A program made the position numbers and the translations under genes. A stretch of 64,000 bases of DNA, taken from the NCBI GenBank assembly GCA_914767715.1, contig OU612066.1, positions 36,430,283 to 36,494,282 on the forward strand. The letters are read 5' to 3'. The notes below the pieces were generated by a model. The model was not told where the DNA came from. It saw nothing but the letters and a program-made list of their open reading frames with translations, and ran no database searches. Positions 1 to 11,163 of this stretch are shown piece by piece. Source of the DNA: Membranipora membranacea (lineage: Eukaryota > Bryozoa > Gymnolaemata > Cheilostomatida > Membraniporidae). Within the stretch, counting starts at the first letter, position 1; the number at the start of each line of letters is the position of its first letter.

Positions 1-1109
1 CTTAATTCCATCTAGCCATCAGAAATTTAGTAAGCATCACCATAAACAGATGCGAGTGCCTTTGTGAATGGTCATCATTAATTTACACAATTATTTTGGG
101 GAGTCGCTCTTGCGTTGATTCTATATACTAATGTAGTCGACGTTCAATCCATCATTTTCTGCCTTCATTCCAGGATTTTCGACTTTCATACCAGTCTACG
201 TTCATTCCAGCTAATTTCAGTCCCGTCGGCGTTCATTCAAGCGGTCGTCCATTCCAATCCCCTGCACACAAGCCTATGATAATATGATCAAATTCTAGGG
301 CGCATGACATGAAAGCGGATTTGTATTTTTAACAAGAATTTGATCTCAAATATGTATTTTTCTTTTGCCAATTCTTGTTAGATCACAGCATTGTTTTTTC
401 TCGTACAAAAGGAAGACAACATGCATTAATTATCCCTCTTAAATGATTCACCTTAAGTATATCATGGCAAGTTTTGGACGCTTCTAATTTGTTATGACTA
501 AGTTTCCATACCAAAACTGGATGGTTTGACTTTTGACATCACTCACAAATTTTCCAACTGCAGCATGACGTTCAGTTACAGTGATTGCCTGATGATCTCC
601 TAATACGATAGAGGAGCCAGCATAATTTCTATAAATTCAATTGATATTTATTGATAGGGGAAGTCCTATTTCGATATTGGTCGAAGTTCACAATTTCAAC
701 AAATATAACTCACTGGTGTAAATATGATTCCTATAGCCTAAGGGCACTGTCAATTATACCACATGTCAATAATTTCCTCTATAATATTTTATGGTTGAAT
801 ATTTTAGTGGTAAATGCATTTAGAGAAAAAAATTATAAAATAGTAATTCAGGTCTGAAATTGTTTAAGGAGAATTTGTCTCCTGTTTGAAGATGGGGTTT
901 CCTTTTACTATTTTTTAATAGCTGGAGGCAAAGAACAGTGCTATAATCACAAGATTTTGCAAATGGAATTCTTTCAGTTACCTAATTTTTAAGCTTTGTA
1001 TTTCTCAAGTTTGTCAACCTAAAAACAATAAAAGAGAAAATACCTCAAGTTGAACGACAATAGCATTGTCAGGCGTTGACGGATTTGGTTTTCAGACTGC
1101 TTCGATATA
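1..1109. other. Non-coding stretch left of the giant hairpin element
   Basis: I see no supported gene here; the only open frames are short, low in complexity and show no family resemblance. Between about 135 and 250 there is a loose repetition of a motif like GTTCATTCCA, probably a decayed minisatellite. The stretch ends where the left arm of the 2.7-kb hairpin element begins. Confidence 0.6.
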
Positions 1110-3846
1110 CAATACTAAAACCTCTCCAAGTCCTGGGGTGAGGGTTAACATGAAAGGCTAAACATTGTCTTTAAACTGTTTTGAATATTATCACATTTTT
1201 GGTATTTATACTTGCCTTAGATCCCTTTGAACTTGCAAAGAAGGGGCACAGGTTGACTGTTTGATATACATTATCAAGTTTTTACTCAATCCATAACTTT
1301 GTTAGTCGTATTTTTATATTATATTTCCGTGTTCAATAGAAATTTCACTGAGTAGAAACCTTCAACATGAAACAAATAAATAGTATGCGTTACAGCATGT
1401 TGTCATGCCATATAGATATGCTTATAAAAGCTCAGTCTTTGGTTTACAAGTATAATTAACCAAGTATCAACTATGCCTTGTCTGCTTTAAATGGCCACCC
1501 TTTTTTTTCAGCATAGATTCTTCAATGCAATCAAATATGTTAAATTTTTCACGCTGATTGGTGATCACCGATTGCATTTAGTATTGCAGGTAGTAAGTTG
1601 TCCCTTCTTTTTACAAGTTGAAACAATTCTAACGTTTCAAACTGTTGCTATGGTAAAAGCAGGAAGGGTCCCTGATCAAAGCAAATAATTGTTGTAACTT
1701 GAATAATATTCATTTTCATCATGTGGATCATGTATGTGAATATACATAGATTGAGAATTTTGTTTACATTGTTTGGTGGTTGAATGAGCTTGTAGACCAG
1801 TAAAACAATCTTTACCAAAAGCCATGTGGCGGATAACATATGATGAAAGCTTAATTTTGTGGATTGATATGGCCAACAACCGTTAATATGATAATCTCTT
1901 CAGCTCGGGCGATGATTAAATTGCTCAAATGGCTAAATGGCTCTTTTGAGAATTGGCATAGGCACCATTGATTTGTTTTGTCGCAAAAAGTAGTTTATAA
2001 CGAGGAGGCAATTTTGATGAAATCAACCACTTGGACTAACTTGTGCAATAAAAAACTCATATCAAAAGCAACCTGCTACTGATAAAGTCACATCTCCATT
2101 TCCAAAGCTACTTTCTCCTGCATTGGCTGGATGTGAACATTTTTTAACGTATTTGTGCAATGTGAACGGCTTAGCCTGAAAAAATGAAAATTGTGCGGTG
2201 AAAAATTTTCGTGGTGGGTGAACAGCACTGTGGTAATTTGTCCTGTTGGGAAAATTGTTTGGTGGGAAATTGTCCTGCTGGGAAAATTGTTTGGTGGGAA
2301 AACGGTCTAGTGGAAAAATGGTTTGTTGAGAAAATATCTAGGTGGAAAAATGGATTGGTGGGAAAGTGACATTGGGAAAATGGGGCGGATTCATCGAATC
2401 CGCCCCATTTTCCCAACATGTTCCCACCAAGCCATTTTCCCACCTCCCGTTATCCCATTCTGCTGTTTTCCCACCTGGAGGTTTTCCCACCGAGCCATTA
2501 TCCCACCTGGTTGATTTCCAACTCTGGCCGTTTTCCCACCTGGGCGTTTTCCCACCAAACCATTTTTCCACTTAGACATTTGCACAACAAGCCATATTCC
2601 CATCAGGCCATTTTCCCAAAAAGCAATTTTCTCTACAAGACAATCTCCCACCACACAATTTCCCAACAAGGCAATATACTGCGGCGCTGTTTTTCCACCA
2701 CAGCAATTTTTCACTGCGCAGTTTTTCCTGCGTAGCCTTTTTCAGGCTAAGCCGTTCACATTTCACAAATATGTAAACCATCTTCACATCCAGCCAACAC
2801 TGGAGAAATTAGTTTTGGAAATGGAGATGTGAGTTATATTAGTAGTGGGTTGATTTTGATTAGAGTTTTTTAGTGCACAAGTTTGTCCAAGTGGTTGATT
2901 TCATCAAAATTGCTTCCTTGTTATAAACTACTTTTTCAGCTAAACAGATTAATCATGCCTATGCCAATTCTCAAAAGTTTTAAGTCAATTACTCAACGGT
3001 GGGCTAAAGTGACTATCATATCAGCGGTTATTGACCATATCACTCTACAAAATTAAGCTTTAATCATACGACATGACATATTGGCTTTCGGTAAATATTG
3101 TTGTACTCGTTTACAAGCTTTTTATCACCAAACCACCAAACAATGTAAATGCTCACTCTGTATATTCAATTGGGCATCCCACGAATACAATCCTTTCCGA
3201 GATGACAATGAAATATTATTTAAGTTACATGAATTATTTGCTTTGACCAGGGGCCCTTCCTGATTTTACAATATCAACAGTTTGAAACATTAGAATTGTT
3301 TCCACTTTAAAAAAGAAGGGACAACCACCTGCAATACTAAATCAGCATAAACGTATAATTATGATTGGATTGGAGAGTCTGTGATGTTAAATAAAGGTGG
3401 ACGTTTAAAGCAGTCCCCACATAGATGACATTTGGTTATCTATACTTGTAAACCAAAGACTGAGCTTTTGTAAGCATATCTATACACAGCTGTAATTTGG
3501 TTGTATGCTCTGTCTACATTATCTGATCAATTGTAATATTGTTAAGATTATGGCATCACAACATGCTGTAACGTATATTATTTATTTCTTTCACGTTGAA
3601 GGTTTTTCAATATGTGAAATTTCTATTGTACATGGAAATATAATATAAAAATACGACATACAAAGTTATGGATCGAGTGGAAACGTAAAATGTATATTAA
3701 ACACTCAACCCGTGCCCCTTCTTTGCAAATTCAAAGGGATCTAATGCAAGCACCAATACCAAAAATGTAATATTCAAAGCGTTTCAAAAACAATAGTTAG
3801 CCTTTCATGTAGCCCTCATCCCGACCTAAGAGGGTGTCTAGTATTG
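1110..3846. mobile_element. Giant foldback (long inverted repeat) element, 2.74 kb
   Basis: Two arms of about 1.3 and 1.45 kb are inverted copies of each other and meet near 2394 in the short palindrome GGATTC-ATC-GAATCC. Matching landmarks include the stretch around 1430-1460 (AGCTCAGTCTTTGGTTTACA) with its reverse complement around 3450-3475, and the stretch near 1215-1250 (CCCTTTGAACTTGCAAAG) with its counterpart near 3715-3745. The outer ends read CAATACTA on the left and TAGTATTG on the right, each flanked by TA, which would fit a TA target duplication. No transposase is encoded, so it would be non-autonomous. The arms differ by many substitutions and indels, so it is not a recent assembly artefact. 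Superfamily is uncertain. Confidence 0.75.
2185..2740. repeat. Degenerate GGTGGGAAAATGG minisatellite in the hairpin centre
   Basis: The central part of the hairpin element is a degenerate tandem repeat of about 16-20 bp with core GGTGGGAAAA. To the left of 2394 it reads G-rich on the plus strand; to the right the same motif appears as TTTTCCCACC. The repeat is open in several frames on both strands, which produces spurious Gly/Lys/Trp-rich and Pro/Phe-rich ORFs; these are not genes. Confidence 0.75.
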
Positions 3847-3978
3847 TAACTGTGTGAAAATATTCTTAAGTTTGTTTGAGGATCTGACTATGAGTATTAA
3901 AATGGAATATATAGCTTTTTACTCTCAAAAATTATTTACCTTGTTTCACCTGAAATATCCATCCCCTTGTTATGAATA

Positions 3979-4035
3979 TGGCTTGGTGGGATAACGAGAG
4001 GTGGTAAATGGCTTGGTGGGAAAATGACATTGGGA
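3979..4035 (+). repeat. Orphan copy of the GGTGGGAAAATGG minisatellite
   Basis: Two to three units with the same core as the centre of the upstream hairpin (GGCTTGGTGGGAAAATGACA) sit 130 bp outside that element and directly next to the 11-bp tandem repeat. This shows that the minisatellite motif exists outside the hairpin. Confidence 0.6.
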
Positions 4036-4050
4036 AATGACCGGATACCA

Positions 4051-4213
4051 CATACCGCACACATACCGCACACATACCGCACACATACCGCACACATACC
4101 GCACACATACCGCACACATACCGCACACATACCGCACACATACCGCACACATACCGCACACATACCGCACACATACCGCACACATACCGCACACATACCG
4201 CACACATACCGCA
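4051..4213. repeat. 11-bp tandem repeat (CATACCGCACA), about 15 copies
   Basis: Near-perfect tandem array of CATACCGCACA from 4051 to 4213. Because 11 is not a multiple of 3, every reading frame cycles through the same 11-residue peptide, giving long artificial ORFs in most frames of both strands. Units are practically identical, implying recent expansion or homogenisation. Confidence 0.95.
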
Positions 4214-4291
4214 TGTTCAAATAATCATAGCCGAGAATCCTGGCAGACTCTAAGAAATAGGCTTGTAGTCCATCAAAGGACTGCATATCCT

Positions 4292-4536
4292 GGGGGGTCT
4301 TTCTATTAGAAACAGCCAAAATCGCAATATGATCGCTCACTCAGTGACTGAGCAATACCTGCTAGGGCTCTCGCTTTCAGATCGCTCAGTCATTGATGGA
4401 ACTATATACATTCTGAGTGAGCGATTTGGGAGCGATTTTGTCTAATTGAAAGACCAAGTGAGTGATAATTCTGAGCGATGTGATAGTGATAACTTGCATT
4501 AGTAAAGCATCACTCTTTCTAATTGAAAGACCCCCC
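4292..4536. mobile_element. Short inverted-repeat element (MITE-like), about 245 bp
   Basis: The left end GGGGGGTCTTTCTATTAGAA is mirrored by TTCTAATTGAAAGACCCCCC on the right. The inside contains several palindromic forms of a GATCGCTCACTCAG-like word. No ORF and no clear target duplication, so the family is unknown. Confidence 0.55.
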
Positions 4537-5679
4537 TGGGACCTGGGTTATCTCTAGATCTCTAGTCATACACATATGTGGTGGTAGTTGTTAAAATCTC
4601 AGCCTCCCCCCCCCCAAAAAAGCTGAAAATTTGTGTTATATTTGGTCATAACAAATCTCTAGCAGTCATTATGTAACAGAGTGATATAGCTTATAAAGGA
4701 ATCATAATTAAATTAGTCAGCGAATTTTCCTACATATAAATCATTTACATTACAGGAAGGAGCTGTCACTTTATGACTTATTGTGTTCTAATCCTTCCAT
4801 GGATTAATTTGTGTCACATGACACATGTTCTGGCGGTTTAACAAAACACAGACACATAATTACCAGGATGGGTACCACAAATAGTATGCTGTTCTGTGTC
4901 GGGATGAGAGAACATGAGTGAGGAATTTATCTAATGCTACCTTTACAATATGAGTTGCAAAAATCGGAACGGAACAAACTTTTAAATTCCCATGCGAAAA
5001 ACTTATCAGTCAACCAAAATTGGTGTCAATTGGTACCAAATTCCAACCAGAACAGAATGTTTTGGATGCATGTGATTGAATTTGATGGGCAAAATTTGAA
5101 TCCAGGTTGTCAATGAATTAAATGGTGACTTGTAGGTCAGAAGAGATAAAGCCCACTCTTTGCCACCACAGGCATATATTAAATTATTAGTCACACATAC
5201 GGATAGGGGTAAGGGAATAAGTGAATCATAAAGCATCAAATGAATAACCGATATGATCTTTTTATCCCACCTTTAAGTGAAGTGAAACTATTAATACCTC
5301 ATAAACCACCCGCAATATAGCGAATATTCACCAATTCTCTGGCAACACCCCAGCATACTAATTGTTACACAAAGCTCTCTTACCAAACTCTGGTGGGCTA
5401 AATTCTGCTATGCTAAGTGATTGATAGCTTTATTATACATCATTATGACGATTAAAATTCATCAATTATGCCAAAAATCATTTCCTGCAAGAATGTACCT
5501 ATTATCATTCTGGTCGGATATTGTCCTGTCCAGATACAGGCAAGATGGAGATGAATTAGGTGGTAGGTGTAGCTGATACAACTGAAAAACAAATTATGAT
5601 TTGCATAATTAGCAATGCACATCATATCCTATTTGCTTCCAGTTTCTTGAGTAGTGTACCATCATCAAGTGGATAGTGA
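4537..5679. other. Non-coding stretch upstream of the phospholipase gene
   Basis: No supported gene. It must contain the promoter and possibly a 5' exon of the phospholipase A2 gene, but I could not identify a first exon or a core promoter with confidence. Confidence 0.5.
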
Positions 5680-5742
5680 CTGTTTTGCCTACATTTCAGC
5701 TCCACTCGCCGTCAGGACTGGGAAACACTCTTGGATATAAAA

Positions 5743-8381
5743 GTGAAGTCAGTTTTAGCCTTCTGGGTATTGGTAATAGCTGTCACATCTCACTATGTAG
5801 AAGAAGACTGCCATCAAGGTAAGCTGTAATACTAGGTTTTATTATACCCTTCCCCTCAATACTTGATGCACAGTAAGTGAACAGCCTATTTTTCTATTGC
5901 AATGTCAATATTCTAGATTTTAATTCGGTAAGTGTAGTCTTTTCTAATCTAATCTAGGTCTACATGAATTACCAGCCAATCGCCGTGACTACCATGAGAC
6001 CAATAAGACATTTAAGGTTGACTGCCTGTTACAACAGCTTTCCTGTATTCTTATTTGCGTCACAGGTATGACAGATGGATGCTCTGTACCATTCTGGTTA
6101 CCTCGACCATATATACATGTATTCACAGAATCCTGTCACAAACACGATCAGTGCTATGGATGTGTAAGTAATAGAATAGGAGTTATGTCCCCACACATAT
6201 AATGCAAAAACAAAACACCTTTTAATTTCTAAATATGACCACTACAACTGGGTACACCCGATGAATTTTACAGGAGAAACATCAACGAAGTATAATATGC
6301 GATCAGTTTCCTGCCATCAAAAATTGTCCGTGCCATTATTTTATAGAGCAGTTACAGCTAGGCTGCTTCTGGCCTATGATACTTTTCAAACTAAAAAATT
6401 ATGAGTAATTAATACCAGTCACCAATGCAGCCATGATAAGGCAGACATGATGAGTCAAATAGAAAGCAGTGAATCAACCATCTAAATCGATTGAATCATA
6501 CATACATAATTTATGTATCATCCATGGACAGGCTCTAGAGTTTTAAGTCCTTAAGCTGTGCGTGATTGTGCTCTCTCTTATCATGAGAACATAACCACTA
6601 CAGCCATCGGCACCATTTTATGGAAGATAGGCAAGTCATTCATTTTTTTCTAGAATAAGATACAACGTGATTGGTACTTGGCACAATTTGACCTCTTTCC
6701 CTGACAGGTTTCACAAAACTTCACCGTGCACATTTTTCCCGTTGTGTAGTCTGAAAAAATAACATTACCTCTTACTTGCACACCAGGGTTCACACAAATG
6801 GTATGCTCTCAACATAAAGCAATGCGACGACATATTCCTGATCAACTTACAAGCTGCCTGCAACAACATCTCAATTTGGAGACGCTTCTCTTGCTATGTA
6901 AGTTTCACGCTGCCCTTTGGTTCCATATTTGGCATAAGATATATGTAAATTAACATATTTTGTTGCACCAATTAGCCAATGGCTGCTCAGACTGAAGGTG
7001 TTAGTACTGGTGAGTTATTGGAGTGACTCAGTTTTTGCTAACCGATGTGGATATTCATACAAAATACAGAGTAAATGGTAGCTAGCAATCAGGATGAAAG
7101 TTCATCATTTCAAGTATATGCGGCAAGGCAAACCTTACTTCCTAGTCCGGTGGCAGCCTATGCAAAACGTGGCTAGAAGTGCAAATTCACTTACGATTTA
7201 TGGCTGGATAGGGTTTGAAACCGGTAGAGTTTTTCATACTGATCGTATTGCAATGCAATTGCACTAAGTTGTACAATTAGGCGGCTAATTGCCAAAAACG
7301 CTGCCGGTAAAGGGAAAGTGATCAAAAAATGATGTTAAGGTTTCAAAACAACCTAAATCTGAAAGAGTATGCTATATTTGGTGGGTTTACAATTTTGTAT
7401 GGTTCTGCTATCATAAATAGATGAGATGCGGCGAACAACGATTGCAATACCCCTTATATCACCTGTATATAACTATCATTGAAACGACACTAATTTTTCA
7501 ATGTTGCTGTCGCCTCGAAAACTGACTTCGAATGTTCCTATCAATCTTTTTATGGTGGTATTGTTTTTCTGAGCACTACATACTTTTTTGTTGATACTTG
7601 AAGGAGATAATTTTTGCTTTATACGCTACATAACCTCATAAAAACAATTTTTATGACACTATAATGAAAACTTAAAATATGCACTAATTGAAAAAACGAC
7701 ACACGTAAAAGGAAGTGACAAGATAGGAGGGGGCTGCCACCGGACTATCTGTGGAACACTTTAATCCAGCAGGGAAATGATTAGAACGCATTAACTAATA
7801 TATAGAAAAATATCTAATCTAGAACCACCTGAACATAAGTATCTAGGATATAAAACCTGATGCCTGCTTACATTAGCCTTGTCAAAGGCCAACAAAAGTG
7901 CACATGGCTGCATCAAAAAGACTATGCTTACACTTCTGGATCATCATACTTAATGTCTGACAGCTACTCCTTGGGAAACATTATAAATCATGTTTATAAC
8001 ACGGTACTTGTGGTTACTGTATATGACTTGCATAAATTGCCGACAAAAACTGCTTCACAACAATTTTTTAGTGTCTGGATAATCTAAGTGTGTCCTTTTA
8101 TGGAGCAGGTCAAATAAATCTGTAGTTCGAAGCTCAGTCTGATAATTACTTTGTTTGTTGGTATGTCAGTGGTCAGTCTTCAGCAGATAGAGCCAGATGT
8201 TTAGGGATCAATGTCCTGCTTAATTGTCTGTAGCCTGTTATTGATTAGATATGTGGAATGTGTTTTGCAGATAGTGAAAGACGTGTACTATGCTGGTGTG
8301 AGGATAGCTGGCAAACACAGATACCGAACCCAGCCTAGAGAATGGTGTGAAAAACCATGGGTGAAAAACTGTCTGGGTTAG
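5743..8381 (+). CDS. Secreted phospholipase A2-like protein (conodipine-like), 4 exons
   Basis: Spliced coding region: 5743-5818, 5958-6163, 6787-6897, 8271-8381 (stop TAG 8379-8381). Joined length is 504 nt (167 residues) and all phases agree; the introns are GT-AG. The N-terminal residues form a hydrophobic signal peptide (KSVLAFWVLVIAVTS). Exon 2 contains DGCSVPFWLP followed by SCHKHDQCYGC, which carries the His-Asp catalytic pair and Cys pattern of short secreted PLA2s; exon 3 begins with the expected Gly and continues with Cys-rich sequence; exon 4 supplies the Cys-containing C terminus. Expected role: calcium-dependent hydrolysis of the sn-2 ester of phospholipids outside the cell. Oddity: the position where Met should start the signal peptide is GTG (5743), and the frame is open upstream to 5680 without an ATG. 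A good acceptor (CTACATTTCAG, ending 5699) lies just before it, so either a 5' exon supplies the start or the start codon is lost. The product is a secreted enzyme of a family that also includes venom components; a venom role is not implied here. Confidence 0.8.
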
Positions 8382-8502
8382 TGCCGGAAGACGCATTGAG
8401 CCAAAAAATGTTAAATTGGAATTCATAGGGCGTATACAGTTATGACTAGCACACAATAGTCCCTGGAGCATCTTTCATCACTCAATGGATGCATCTCACA
8501 TC

Positions 8503-8625
8503 AAGAGGCTGGAAAAACAACCTCAGCATATGAAAGGTACAACGGTCACTTTGTGATGTCATCGCTGGCCGTATCTTATTCTGGTGAAGAAATAACAATT
8601 CATGTTAACTAAACTAGCTGTATAC
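8503..8625 (+). repeat. Direct repeat, left copy (partner 9721-9844)
   Basis: About 120 bp starting GAGGCTGGAAAAACAACCTC and ending near TAGCTGTATACAT is repeated, roughly 80% or more identical by eye, at 9721-9844. The pair brackets a Ty3/Gypsy fragment. It could be a degenerate LTR-related sequence or a dispersed repeat. Confidence 0.6.
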
Positions 8626-8629
8626 ATGT

Positions 8630-8966
8630 GTGAGGGATGTAAGGTCTTTCCTTGCAATGGCTAACTACTATTCGAGATTCATATCAAAGTACAGCACTAT
8701 AGCTAATCCACTGCATGAACTCCTAACCCTGAAAAAGGATGAGGATTTTGTGTGGCAAGATAAACATCAGGCAGCATTTGTAAGTATAAGGGAAGCACTG
8801 ATATCAGCACCATTATTGACATTACCAATAATCCTGACCATAAACCTGTGGTTTACACTGATGCTTCTGACACTGCAATTGGTTACATTTTGGGCCAGGT
8901 TGATTCACGTGGAGCAGGAACTGTTATTAAATATGGTTGGGATCATATAGAGGGGCTGAGCAAAAT
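8630..8966 (+). pseudogene. Ty3/Gypsy polyprotein fragment (RT C-terminus and RNase H start)
   Basis: Residues VRSFLAMANYYSRFI and the following F-V-W and APLLTLP words match the connection between reverse transcriptase and RNase H of Ty3/Gypsy retrotransposons. Near 8826 the frame shifts by one; in the new frame the sequence continues PVVYTDASDTAIGYILGQ, the first RNase H block with its catalytic Asp. Integrase, protease and Gag are not present and the fragment ends soon after 8966, so it is dead. Confidence 0.85.
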
Positions 8967-9720
8967 TATTCTATAACACACAAGGAGGGTTACAGCAGTA
9001 AAGAAATACAAACATTACCCGGCAGCTCCACCATATATGATATTGTTGTTTGTTATGAATGTTGAATGAGGGCTGATGCAGTATGTGTTTGATTGATATA
9101 AAATTTTCTTCACTTGGGGTTGTAGCTTATAGTGAGAGGTTTAAATAAACGTGTTGACTTGTAGAGGGTTAAACACTAACTGATTCATGTTCTATTGAAT
9201 ACTACATAGCATGCATATAAAGGATTAAAATGATTGTGGGGTCAGAGGTTAACAATTGTAAAAATGATTCATACTATATTTGCGTAACACAAAAATGTAT
9301 TTACATTGATAGTACAACTGTTGCGTGTATAATATTGCCACAATATGGTATCAACAGTAGATGTTTAATTTATTTATATGAGTCATAGCGAGACTCAATC
9401 ACACGACAGGACTTGAATATGCATCCTGTTTTACCGAATATGCATCCTGTTTTACCGAATATGCATCCTGTTTTACCGAATCACCAAATGGTACCAGCCA
9501 TGCCCCTTAATGCACTGACTTTCTTCTAGCTTGTCCATAATCTGTGACTTGACACGATATATTTAACTTCAATTTTGATTTTTCTTGCAATTAAACCTCA
9601 ATTAAAATCTAATAGGTTGTTTATTGCAGTGTCAAAATTTCTGTATTGTGACCAGTGTGGCCTTGACTGCAAGTCATTGTTTATTAAAAATGCCTGTCAC
9701 CTAAACTTTTTGCAAAGTAC
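8967..9720. other. Non-coding stretch with decayed repeat sequence
   Basis: No gene seen. It may include remains of the Gypsy element. A 60-bp segment near 9660-9715 (CAAGTCATTGTTTATTAAAA) has a close relative at 10675-10735. Confidence 0.45.
9415..9477 (+). repeat. 21-bp tandem repeat, 3 copies
   Basis: GAATATGCATCCTGTTTTACC is repeated three times at 9415, 9436 and 9457 (the unit is 21 bp and the copies are identical). Confidence 0.9.
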
Positions 9721-9841
9721 ATCATGAGGCTGGGAAAATAACCTCAGCATATGAAAGGTACTAGGGTCACTTTGTGATGTCATCATATGCCGTAACTTAG
9801 TCTAGTGAAGAAAAAACAATTTAATTTAATTAGCTATATAC

Positions 9842-9844
<3 letters not shown>
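9721..9844 (+). repeat. Direct repeat, right copy (partner 8503-8625)
   Basis: Second copy of the 120-bp repeat that brackets the Gypsy fragment, followed directly by a (TA)n run at about 9846-9877. Confidence 0.6.
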
Positions 9845-9845
<1 letters not shown>

Positions 9846-9878
<33 letters not shown>

Positions 9879-9944
9879 TTTGTTATTGTCGATCAACGTC
9901 AATGACAAATAAAGACCATGCATAAATAAATAAATAAAAACGAA
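9846..9944 (+). repeat. (TA)n run plus LINE-like 3' tail
   Basis: An alternating TA tract is followed by a segment ending AATAAAGACC and a (ATAA)n tail (9906-9942), the usual look of the 3' terminus of a non-LTR element on the plus strand. No coding part could be assigned to it. Confidence 0.45.
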
Positions 9945-9974
9945 GCAGTCAGGTGTATTTATGAAAAATATCAT

Positions 9975-10262
9975 TGTCTATAAATGCTGTCCTATTTTTA
10001 CAGAACAGTGATTTTGGGATTCCAAAAATGTTTTGCACAGATGATTCTCATATTTTTTAACCTTTGCAATATATCGAAAACAAAGAATATCAAGATGTAT
10101 TTTTAGCTCTTTGAGCTTTAGTAAAGAAAGTCTCTCTTCATACTCTTCCTCATATGGAATCATAACTCTGGTGCAGAGCTTTTGAAATCTCTCAAGTTTA
10201 CCCTTATCATTTTGGGAGGTATGTGGGAACCAGCACGGGGCTGCATATGATAAAACCGATTA
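9975..10262 (-). pseudogene. LINE reverse-transcriptase C-terminal fragment
   Basis: Read on the minus strand the sequence gives SYAAPCWFPHTSQND, then LERFQKLCTRVMIPYEEEYE and RLSLLKLKELKIH, which is the conserved C-terminal block after the RT domain of CR1/Jockey-type LINE ORF2 proteins (alanine-proline-tryptophan-like word, LE-x-x-Q, YEERL-x-x-L-x-L). The fragment is about 95 codons, with no RT core or endonuclease, hence a relic. Confidence 0.8.
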
Positions 10263-11163
10263 AATTCTAGCTTTGTAAAATAAAATCAGTGAATGAGATC
10301 TCACACCAGCTTTTTTTACATGTAAATGTATGATAAGAGAGCTCATTCTGGTGAATTTTAGAACCAAACAAATATAATGAAGGCGGAGTAACACAAAAAT
10401 GATATCTTAAATAATTTCCAGTGTTTCTTTTTTATAATCAACAAAAGAGATTATCAAACGAAAACTGAATAAATAATTTTAATTGTATCATTTTATCATT
10501 GGAGTTCAATCCAGTAAGGGAAACTGCTAAAGCTGTTCTACTTGATTGAGGCTGAGTATCGGTGTTGTGATGCTGACTTGCCTTTCTCTGACAGATTATA
10601 GCATACTTGTGCCCCGTCTATCTCATTGTTATATATCGTTTCCTCCACAGCCCCGTAACAGGACCAGATGTGATGTAGAGTGCAAGTAATTGTTTATTAA
10701 AAAAAGCTTGTCACCTAAACCTTTTGCAAATTAGGGTTTTTAAACTAGGGCTAACCTTGAGTGACGAAATATAGGGGTGGAATGAACAAGGGTCATGTAA
10801 CATCAGGTTTGGAGTCGGTTCATAATTTCCTAGCTTGTAGAACTGCTGATGTTCCTTAAATGTTTGACGTTATGTCATAACCACTAATAGTGACTCTGTA
10901 ACAATTAGTCCAAATCGTAAATTTGTTGACACTTTTTCAGGGTATATCTGCTAGAATGGCACTAGAGACTCAGCAGATCATGTCACGTGCTGATTCTAAT
11001 ATATAATTATATAATTAATAATAACATCTCAAAGCATGCAATAACAGCTTGACCCGGTTATTTAGTTTAAGTCAAGGTCATAGATTCAAAATACAAATTC
11101 AGGGGTCTCTTCAACCCTTAATTGACAAATTGAATGTTTATTAAATTTTAACGAGGCTTTTAA

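Noticed and set aside
2171-2787. Overlapping ORFs rich in Gly/Lys/Trp on one strand and Pro/Phe/Ser on the other
   Set aside because: They follow the period of the minisatellite in the centre of the hairpin element.
4051-4213. CRISPR-like array
   Set aside because: The units are directly adjacent, without spacers, and the context is an animal genome.
3932-4340. Several long Cys-rich or His/Thr-rich ORFs in many frames
   Set aside because: All are produced by the 11-bp tandem repeat, which reads through in nearly every frame; no start context, no homologous family.
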